Of a stretch of DNA of 5,112 nt, positions 1-5,112 are shown piece after piece (the stretch's first letter is position 1; every line of letters starts with the position of its first letter). The notes under the pieces are model-generated. The model was not told where the DNA came from. It was given only the letters and a program-made list of their open reading frames with translations, and did no database searches. The position numbers and the translations under genes are program-made. This DNA is from Clostridium sp. UBA6640 (GTDB lineage: Bacteria; Bacillota; Clostridia; Clostridiales; Clostridiaceae), in contig NZ_DKLM01000038.1 in NCBI RefSeq assembly GCF_002455975.1, forward strand, positions 205 to 5,316. Reading direction: 5' to 3'.

Positions 1-28
1 TGTGCATTGTGCACTGTGAATTATATAC
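1..28. repeat. Short heptameric repeat at the operon end
   Basis: The plus strand divides into 7-base units TGTGCAT, TGTGCAC, TGTGAAT and a diverged TATATAC. The array is cut by the window edge, so its full length is unknown. It overlaps the TAA stop (21-23) and last two codons of the LuxC fusion. From memory, similar short TGCATTGTG-like arrays occur between genes in clostridia. A small GTGCA-TTG-TGCAC hairpin (2-14) is present, but no terminator can be shown within the window. Confidence 0.45.
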
Positions 29-2675
29 TAACTCTTCTATCCACTATTCTTCTTATCTTCCCTGTACGTCCCACTCTTTCTATCCCAAAGGGCGGTAATA
101 GTTCAACTTTTAAATCTTTAATTAAATTCTTTTCATAATCTATTCCTAAGCTTCTAATATTACTTTTTAAAGAAGTTACTATTTTATCTTTTAATATATC
201 TCCTTTTAAAACCATATCTTTATCCTTTGTTTCTATTTTAAATGTTACATTTCTCATTTCATCTACATTATCAACTACTACTTGGAAGAAAGGTGATATT
301 TCACTAATGTTCTTTAATGCTTTATGCACATCATTTATATATATATCTGATACATTAAATCTTATAAGATCATCAGTTCTTGACAATAGTTTAAATTTCT
401 TTGAAGTTCTGCCGCAGGAGCATGGTTCATCAATCCACTGAATACTATCTCCAAGTCTATATCTTATTATAGGATTAAGATATCTACTTAAGGTTGTTAC
501 AATTGCATCTCCATTTTCATCTTTTTCTACATAACACCATTCATCCATAACATGATGCTCAGTTCCCTTGCAGCATTCACACTGAAATCCTATTGGTCCA
601 ATTTCTACTGCTGCATATCCAAAAGATGCTATCTTCTTTGCACCAAATATTTTTTTCACATATTCTTGTGCTTTTGGGGACATATGCTCCCCTGCATAAA
701 ATATTTTTTCTAATTTAACATCCTCATTTAATTTTTCTACTTCTTGAGCTAAAAGTACGATATTTCCTGGAAGACTTATAAGTACATTAGGCTTAAATTT
801 TTTTAGATATTCTATAGTTTCCTTCTCAGGTTGGTTAGCTGTTAAAGATAGTATTTTACAACCAGTTTCCTCTAACCCCTCATTTACTGCTGGGAAAGCA
901 GTCCAAAGGGCACCAGCTTTCATGTAATTAACTGCAAAATCATTTTCATTTATCCCAACAGCTCTAAAACCCTCTCCAAACACTTTTTTCGATTCCTCAA
1001 ATTCCTTACTAGAATAAGCTACATATTTCATTTTACCTGTAGTTCCCCCAGCTGAAAAAACATAAGAACTTTCCATATTTCCTGTAATCATATCCATACT
1101 TTTATCTACACTATTTTCGTAAATATGTTTCTTTTCGAGTATAGGAAGGTTTCTAAAATCCTGTAAACTTTTTAGTGGTAGAGATATATCTTTATAAAAT
1201 TCTTTGTAAAATGGTGATTTTATAGCATCGTTAATAAGAGAATTTAACCTCCAAAGTAACATATTTTCTTTTTTATGCTCCTCAACATATTCAAGTCCTA
1301 AATCATCTATATCAATATTTTCTTTATTTATAAATCTCACAAGTAAATTAGTAATATGAATTCCATCATGAGGTAAAGAATCATCCTCACTTTTACTCAT
1401 AGATCCTGGTTTGCAAAACCTCATTATTCCAAAATCAATAAAATCTTCAATTATATTCTGTACTCCACCATTACATGCTATAGCTAATGTAGACATATAG
1501 TATTTTAAAAGTTGTATGTTTCCATCTAAAATATCCTTATAACTATTAACTACATTAACATATATAGTTCTGTTCAACGGCGAGTCGACAATATTATTTT
1601 TCTCTTCCATAATTATAGTATGATTTGCATTTTTACCTTCAAGCACCAATGCCCTATTGTTAAACTCTTCCCACTTTGCAAGTTCCCTTTTCTTTCTTAT
1701 CTCAACAGCAGAATCTATATCCAATTGATTTTGAGGAAATTCTTCTCCTTTTTCTTCTAAAGCCTCATATAAATATTGAATAAAATTTTTAACATTATCG
1801 CCGTCACCGTTTTCTATAAATATATTTTGACAGCTTGTACATGCTCTTTGCTCCCAAAAAACTATATCATCAGCGAAACCTCTTGCAGCTTCTCTTAATT
1901 CATCATTATTTAAACCTTCACATATAATGCCAAAGCTTATTTTGGGGCCAAATGAATAAAGCTGAGTATTAACAGATAGACCATTCTTATAATTTTTTAC
2001 TGCTTCTTCTCCACCAAATAAAAGTATGGCATCAAAACTATTTTTAGCAATCTTATCTAAAGCTTTATTACTACTTTTCCAATAAGTAATAGTTATATAT
2101 GGAGTAATTGTTTTATCTATATCTACTTCTTCTAATGCTCTATAAAATAGCGTCGGAAATAAAAAATCTTGGCTAGAAACTTTTAATATATTTATATTTT
2201 TCGTTATTATTCCCATAATTAGTGAATCTATTGAACCTAAAAATATGTTTCCTGCTGCTATATGAAGAACTGAACCAATTGGAACTGCTCTAGTTGTCTT
2301 AGAGTATCTATCCTTTGTAAAGGTGTCTAAACAATGATAATCTCCAAGACTTTTTAGTCTTAATTTCAAGGAATTTATACTTAACATTTCTTTAAGAGCA
2401 TACATACCCATATCAACCATTGAAGAAGAATAACTAATTAACTCAGGCATTTTTTCCATTATTTCTTTATAATACTCTCCATCTTTATCACATAGTTTGT
2501 ATGCAGTTTTCTCTAAAATATAAAGTATTTTATCTATAGGTATATTATTAAACTCCTTAGATTTTTTCCTTAAAAAAGCTGAATCAAAATATTTATTTGC
2601 CTTTTCTTCTGTTAATTCTCCACTTATTTCTAACTGTTCTCCAAAACATATATGTTTAAAATCTTCTAATCTCAT
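21..2675 (-). CDS. LuxC-type acyl reductase fused to PaaK-like adenylate-forming domain
   Basis: This cytosolic protein of 884 residues has no visible signal peptide or membrane segment. Residues 1 to about 453 match the LuxC family, which reduces an enzyme-bound acyl thioester to an aldehyde with NAD(P)H. Visible motifs are PIGSVLHIAAGN (132-143), WEQRACTS with the likely acyl-accepting Cys279 (equivalent to V. harveyi LuxC Cys286), and PHDG (435-438). After a linker of about 10 residues, residues 462-884 form a phenylacetate-CoA-ligase-like domain: SAGGTTGK (541-548), AGEH (661-664), FGYAAVE (685-691), YRLGD (739-743), RTDD (766-769) and a C-terminal GKIRR with probable catalytic Lys873. 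Paired cysteines (699/701/702 and 752/754) may bind zinc. Both halves are close to full family length. The ATG at 2675 is preferred because GGGGG lies 7 bases upstream; an in-frame GTG at 2702 would add 9 residues but lacks a well-placed ribosome site. It is the last gene of the operon seen here. Domain assignment is firm; substrate and the use of CoA are inference. Confidence 0.9.
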   Translation of the reverse strand: MRLEDFKHICFGEQLEISGELTEEKANKYFDSAFLRKKSKEFNNIPIDKILYILEKTAYKLCDKDGEYYKEIMEKMPELISYSSSMVDMGMYALKEMLSINSLKLRLKSLGDYHCLDTFTKDRYSKTTRAVPIGSVLHIAAGNIFLGSIDSLIMGIITKNINILKVSSQDFLFPTLFYRALEEVDIDKTITPYITITYWKSSNKALDKIAKNSFDAILLFGGEEAVKNYKNGLSVNTQLYSFGPKISFGIICEGLNNDELREAARGFADDIVFWEQRACTSCQNIFIENGDGDNVKNFIQYLYEALEEKGEEFPQNQLDIDSAVEIRKKRELAKWEEFNNRALVLEGKNANHTIIMEEKNNIVDSPLNRTIYVNVVNSYKDILDGNIQLLKYYMSTLAIACNGGVQNIIEDFIDFGIMRFCKPGSMSKSEDDSLPHDGIHITNLLVRFINKENIDIDDLGLEYVEEHKKENMLLWRLNSLINDAIKSPFYKEFYKDISLPLKSLQDFRNLPILEKKHIYENSVDKSMDMITGNMESSYVFSAGGTTGKMKYVAYSSKEFEESKKVFGEGFRAVGINENDFAVNYMKAGALWTAFPAVNEGLEETGCKILSLTANQPEKETIEYLKKFKPNVLISLPGNIVLLAQEVEKLNEDVKLEKIFYAGEHMSPKAQEYVKKIFGAKKIASFGYAAVEIGPIGFQCECCKGTEHHVMDEWCYVEKDENGDAIVTTLSRYLNPIIRYRLGDSIQWIDEPCSCGRTSKKFKLLSRTDDLIRFNVSDIYINDVHKALKNISEISPFFQVVVDNVDEMRNVTFKIETKDKDMVLKGDILKDKIVTSLKSNIRSLGIDYEKNLIKDLKVELLPPFGIERVGRTGKIRRIVDRRVSI

Positions 2676-2682
2676 ACTCGTA

Positions 2683-2687
2683 CCCCC
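2683..2687 (-). promoter_or_regulatory. GGGGG ribosome binding site of the LuxC fusion
   Basis: GGGGG lies 7 bases before the ATG at 2675. It can pair with the CCUCC anti-Shine-Dalgarno core with one G-U wobble. It is the only well-placed site near this gene start, which argues against the GTG at 2702 that directly abuts the LuxE stop codon. It looks weaker than the sites of the two upstream genes. Confidence 0.6.
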
Positions 2688-2702
2688 ATGCAATTTGATC
2701 AC

Positions 2703-3821
2703 TTAGTTATTTAATATTTCCTGTGCTGCAATGGCACATCCTTTATGCTTACTTATTCCACCTCGTCGTATTTTTTCAATATAATCTCCCTTTATTCCAC
2801 AAGGACAATCCTTTTTAATTACAACTAAATCTGTTGATAACACTGAAAGATTAGGTTGTGCTGTATTATAAGGAGTTATAAGTTGCAGAAGTCCTTCTTC
2901 TCCATATGCTTTTTTCTTAAAAGTTATAGGATCTCTCGCAATTATTCTACTGTAAATAGGTCCATGTAAATGTCCTTCACTACAAGAGCAATAAGGGACT
3001 CCATGTTCTGCCATACCATAAGTATCTCTTATATTTTCACGTTTAAGTCCAATATTCTCTTCTATATAGTCCATGAAATCATTTAGTGACATACTTTTTC
3101 CTAAATGATTCTTCCAGCCACCTCCAGCTATTATAAAAGAATCTTTATGAACTTCGATTTTTCCATAGCTTTCTTTAATTTCCTCCACCATTTTATACAT
3201 AAATGCTGGGAATCCTAATAATCTTACAGGTGCTTCATTACTTAATTCTTTAAAGATTTTAGCCCATTTTTTGCTATCAAAAACAAATTCATTTTTATCT
3301 TCATCCCATTCAATCATCCAATTAACGGATAATGCAGGTGCAAGGCTTAAAATTTGTTCATCACTCCAGCTTGTACCAACGTTTTCTGCCTTTTTTATAT
3401 CATAGGAAAATAGGAAATAATGTACTGGGGTATTGCTCTTAAAACCTATAGAATTGAAAGTATTTTCTGCTAGACTTTGAAGTCTTATAAATGAGTTTTT
3501 ATCGAGGAATAACTGAGTTTTTTGACCATTAGTTCCTGAGCTTGTTAAAATAAGTTCTAAATCACTTTCTTTAAAATTGCAAAAACCATTTATTTTCATG
3601 GTTCCGACAAATAAATTAGGAATATTATATATATTTTCTATTGTATTTAAACTATTAATATCAAAATTTTCTCTTTCAGCTAAGTATTTAACATATGGTT
3701 GATTATCAAGCTGAAACTTATAATTTTCACTCATAGCTTTTATAAACAATTCTTCTGTTTCCCTTGAAAAGTTAAAAGCATCTTCCCTATTACAAAGCAT
3801 ATCTATATTATTGAATCTCAT
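2703..3821 (-). CDS. LuxE-type acyl-protein synthetase
   Basis: This protein of 372 residues has the usual LuxE length. LuxE enzymes activate a fatty acid with ATP to acyl-AMP, move the acyl group to their own C-terminal cysteine, and hand it to LuxC. Visible motifs are the phosphate-binding loop SSGTNGQKT (94-102), AGGGWK (232-237), DTYGMAEHG (266-274, the aromatic-x-x-x-E adenylation motif), and the C-terminal KHKGCAIAA with Cys362. That cysteine sits where V. harveyi LuxE carries its acylated Cys364. Cysteine pairs C278/C280 and C339/C341 could form a zinc site, as in related PaaK proteins. The ATG start follows AGGAGG by 8 bases and overlaps the upstream GNAT stop as ATGA, which predicts translational coupling. 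The next gene is the LuxC fusion 27 bases downstream, the expected partner. No luciferase is nearby, so the role is probably aldehyde or acyl-transfer chemistry outside bioluminescence. The family call is strong; the acyl substrate is unknown. Confidence 0.9.
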   Translation of the reverse strand: MRFNNIDMLCNREDAFNFSRETEELFIKAMSENYKFQLDNQPYVKYLAERENFDINSLNTIENIYNIPNLFVGTMKINGFCNFKESDLELILTSSGTNGQKTQLFLDKNSFIRLQSLAENTFNSIGFKSNTPVHYFLFSYDIKKAENVGTSWSDEQILSLAPALSVNWMIEWDEDKNEFVFDSKKWAKIFKELSNEAPVRLLGFPAFMYKMVEEIKESYGKIEVHKDSFIIAGGGWKNHLGKSMSLNDFMDYIEENIGLKRENIRDTYGMAEHGVPYCSCSEGHLHGPIYSRIIARDPITFKKKAYGEEGLLQLITPYNTAQPNLSVLSTDLVVIKKDCPCGIKGDYIEKIRRGGISKHKGCAIAAQEILNN

Positions 3822-4915
3822 ATACTAATCCTCCTATTTCCATTACAAGCAATATCCTGTTCTTTTACATGGTCAATTAAAATATTTCCCATAATAGAAT
3901 TTGCATGTATGTTTTCGTAATTAATGTCATCATTAATATATTGAAGTATTACTTCATCTTCATCGCCATTTCCAGGCATAATACCTGCAAAGAAAAATCC
4001 AATTTCCTCCATCTGGTTCCATATATATATACTGCTTTTATTACAAAGCTTTAATCTTAAAAATACTGCCTTTTTCCTTTCAAAATATAATTTATTAAAT
4101 TGATTTAGCATTTTAGTCATTCCATCTTTAGCAAATTTGTTGACATATATTGTTCCTGTGTCATAATCATCTACAATAGTTTCTATAGAAGTTAGCTTTG
4201 AAAAAATTTCATTATCATCCTCTAATTCTTTAAAGACTATTTTTACTCCCAAATTCTCATATATCTCATTAATAATTTTCTTATATTTCTCTGGTGCATA
4301 AATATATTTTTTATGCTGTTTTTTTAAATATTTATATTGTATTATAAGACTTTCTCTTTTTTCACTTTTATCATATATATCTTTAAATTTTAAAGTTGTA
4401 ATTCTTGATAGAAGTAAAGCACAATCTTTAAACCCATTACTTTCTGCTGATTTTTGAGAATATATATGGCTTGTTACTGCATGTACATATATTCCTACAT
4501 CCCCTCTTTTTTCACTTTCCTCTATTGCAAATCTCGTTAAGTCTGTAAGACATCCTCTTCCTCTAAACTCTGGATCAACAAAAGCATGTGAAATTTCACA
4601 TATGTTAGATTTTTGAAAGTATTCTAGAGCTACGTGCCCAATTACCTTATTTGTTTCATCTAAAGCTATATAAGATATTATCTTTTCTTCATAATTTAAT
4701 TTATTTATCATGGTTTTATCATAAATATATTTGTGTATATAAGAATTTCCATAAGTTCTATAAGCACAATTTACTATTCCTTCAGCTTCATCATCTAACC
4801 TTTTTATTATTATCTTACTTTTTTCATCAAGTGTTTTTCTTGAATTAATCTCTGAATTGAAATCAAGTTTATCTTTCACTTTTCCAGTTATTAATACCAT
4901 AAAATTTTTTAGCAA
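3818..4915 (-). CDS. GNAT-family acetyltransferase-like protein with a second degenerate domain
   Basis: This protein of 365 residues begins with TTG. Residues about 36-175 form a GNAT fold: a VNCAYRTYG segment (48-56), the strand KVIGHVAL (90-97), and the acyl-CoA pyrophosphate-binding motif A, AFVDPEFRGRG (111-121). A distinctive HAVTSHIYSQK segment (145-155) leads into NGF (160-162). The region from about 205 on contains YAP (206-208), GFFFAGIMPG (306-315) and ILQYIN (323-328). From memory, this two-part layout matches GNAT proteins often found fused to, or next to, RsbW-like histidine-kinase-type ATPase domains; no ATPase domain is present here. The TTG start is chosen because GAGGTGAT lies just upstream with 7 bases between GAGG and the start; a TTG at 4930 would put that site inside the gene, and the ATG at 4900 is too far from it. 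It is the first gene of the operon. The acceptor substrate is unknown; acylating a product of the reductase genes is only a guess. Confidence 0.8.
   Translation of the reverse strand: MLKNFMVLITGKVKDKLDFNSEINSRKTLDEKSKIIIKRLDDEAEGIVNCAYRTYGNSYIHKYIYDKTMINKLNYEEKIISYIALDETNKVIGHVALEYFQKSNICEISHAFVDPEFRGRGCLTDLTRFAIEESEKRGDVGIYVHAVTSHIYSQKSAESNGFKDCALLLSRITTLKFKDIYDKSEKRESLIIQYKYLKKQHKKYIYAPEKYKKIINEIYENLGVKIVFKELEDDNEIFSKLTSIETIVDDYDTGTIYVNKFAKDGMTKMLNQFNKLYFERKKAVFLRLKLCNKSSIYIWNQMEEIGFFFAGIMPGNGDEDEVILQYINDDINYENIHANSIMGNILIDHVKEQDIACNGNRRISI
3830..3835 (-). promoter_or_regulatory. Ribosome binding site of the LuxE gene inside the GNAT coding end
   Basis: A perfect AGGAGG stands 8 bases before the ATG at 3821. 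The same bases encode two consecutive arginines near the C-terminus of the GNAT protein (RRISI), so the site is embedded in the upstream gene. Confidence 0.85.
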
Positions 4916-4918
4916 ACT

Positions 4919-4926
4919 ATCACCTC
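4919..4926 (-). promoter_or_regulatory. Ribosome binding site that sets the TTG start of the GNAT gene
   Basis: The minus strand reads GAGGTGAT, a perfect 8-base complement to the 3' end of 16S rRNA. The GAGG core is 7 bases from TTG at 4915. This decides the start over the upstream TTG at 4930 and the downstream ATG at 4900. Confidence 0.8.
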
Positions 4927-4952
4927 TCAAATCACATATTATTTTTCTCTAA

Positions 4953-4972
4953 TTTTATACCCTTTTTATACC
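4953..4972 (-). repeat. Direct repeat GGTATAAAA, 11-base period, in the operon leader
   Basis: Two exact 9-base copies of GGTATAAAA (minus strand, 4964-4972 and 4953-4961) are separated by AG, so they repeat about once per helical turn. They lie between the probable transcription start and the ribosome site. Each contains a -10-like TATAAA, but neither has a credible -35 box at 16-18 bases. They could be an operator, weak secondary promoters or chance in AT-rich DNA. Confidence 0.4.
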
Positions 4973-4988
4973 ACAACAACCATTTCAT

Positions 4989-5017
4989 ATTATAATTGCT
5001 TAATTTTTCTTTTGCAA
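4989..5017 (-). promoter_or_regulatory. Sigma-A type promoter for the three-gene operon
   Basis: On the minus strand, TTGCAA (5012-5017) is followed after exactly 17 bases by a perfect TATAAT (4989-4994). The -10 box is ideal and the -35 box matches 4 of 6 consensus positions. Transcription would begin near 4981, giving a leader of about 65 bases before the TTG start of the GNAT gene. The three genes overlap or are separated by 27 bases, so this promoter probably serves all of them. Confidence 0.65.
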
Positions 5018-5018
5018 C

Positions 5019-5054
5019 TTTTCCATTCTTTTATTTTCCTTTAAGAATGTTTCC
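5019..5054 (-). repeat. 15-base-phased GGAAA repeats with a 7-base inverted repeat upstream of the -35 box
   Basis: On the minus strand GGAAA begins at 5054, 5039 and 5024, an exact 15-base period. The same stretch holds a perfect inverted repeat, CATTCTT (5043-5049) and AAGAATG (5024-5030), with a 12-base loop. The stretch ends 1 base short of the -35 box, where an activator or repressor site could lie. The loop has no following T-run, so it does not look like a terminator. The low-complexity purine-rich sequence raises the chance of coincidence. Confidence 0.4.
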
Positions 5055-5057
5055 TTT

Positions 5058-5112
5058 CAATTTTTTGCATATTTATAATAAAAATGACCCACTATAGGGA
5101 TACAATGTGAAA
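5058..5112. other. Non-coding upstream edge with a palindromic CCCACTATAGGG
   Basis: No gene is seen here. The plus strand contains CCCACTATAGGG (5088-5099), with a perfect CTATAG centre and CCC/GGG flanks, followed by ATACAATGTGAAA at the window end. A plus-strand TATAAT (5074-5079) lacks a recognisable -35 box. The sequence could be a protein-binding site, the end of a mobile element, or the tail of a neighbouring intergenic region; none can be decided here. Confidence 0.3.

Noticed and set aside
1..20. Rho-independent terminator after the operon
   Set aside because: Only a 5-base stem hairpin is visible, and the sequence needed to show a T-run lies outside the window.
2676..2702. GTG at 2702 as the start of the LuxC fusion
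   Set aside because: It directly abuts the LuxE stop, and the nearest purine-rich site (AGGA) is about 16 bases away. GGGGG is correctly spaced for the ATG at 2675.
4651..4848. Plus-strand open frame of 65 codons
   Set aside because: It lies entirely opposite the GNAT gene, is rich in Phe, Leu, His and Tyr as expected for the antisense of AT-rich coding DNA, and has no clear ribosome site.
21..4915. Bioluminescence (lux) operon
   Set aside because: LuxC and LuxE modules are present, but no luciferase subunits, LuxD or LuxG are seen, and the sequence looks clostridial.
4916..4930. TTG at 4930 as the start of the GNAT gene
   Set aside because: It would place the near-perfect GAGGTGAT ribosome site inside the coding region; the TTG at 4915 has that site at the right distance.
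5074..5079. Divergent plus-strand promoter with TATAAT
   Set aside because: No -35-like hexamer lies 16-18 bases upstream, and no plus-strand gene begins in the window.

Overview
The window is very AT-rich, with heavy use of AGA, ATA and TTA codons and strong AGGAGG-type ribosome binding sites. This points to a low-GC Firmicute, most likely a Clostridium or close relative. That is a judgement by eye; no composition statistics or database searches were run.

The layout is simple. All three genes lie on the minus strand and look like one tightly packed operon, transcribed from right to left. From the promoter side the order is: a leader of about 195 bases (4916-5112) with a good sigma-A type promoter and several small repeats; a GNAT-family acetyltransferase-like protein (3818-4915); a LuxE-type acyl-protein synthetase (2703-3821), whose start overlaps the GNAT stop by 4 bases (ATGA); and a large fusion protein (21-2675) with an N-terminal LuxC-type acyl reductase joined to a C-terminal PaaK-like adenylate-forming domain. 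The last 20 bases beyond the operon (1-20) belong to a short heptameric repeat that runs into the end of the fusion gene.

Together the genes suggest ATP- and NAD(P)H-dependent reduction of a carboxylic (probably fatty) acid to an aldehyde. In bioluminescent Vibrio and Photobacterium, LuxE activates the fatty acid and passes it to LuxC, which reduces it to the aldehyde used by luciferase. Here the key residues of both enzymes are visible: LuxE Cys362, and LuxC Cys279 in an RACTS motif. No luciferase (LuxAB) or LuxD thioesterase lies in the window, so a role in light production is not supported. The unusual point is that LuxC is covalently joined to a second, apparently complete acid-activating domain while a separate LuxE remains in the same operon. 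The fusion therefore resembles a carrier-free, single-chain carboxylic acid reductase. The fate of the aldehyde and the role of the GNAT protein cannot be read from this window.
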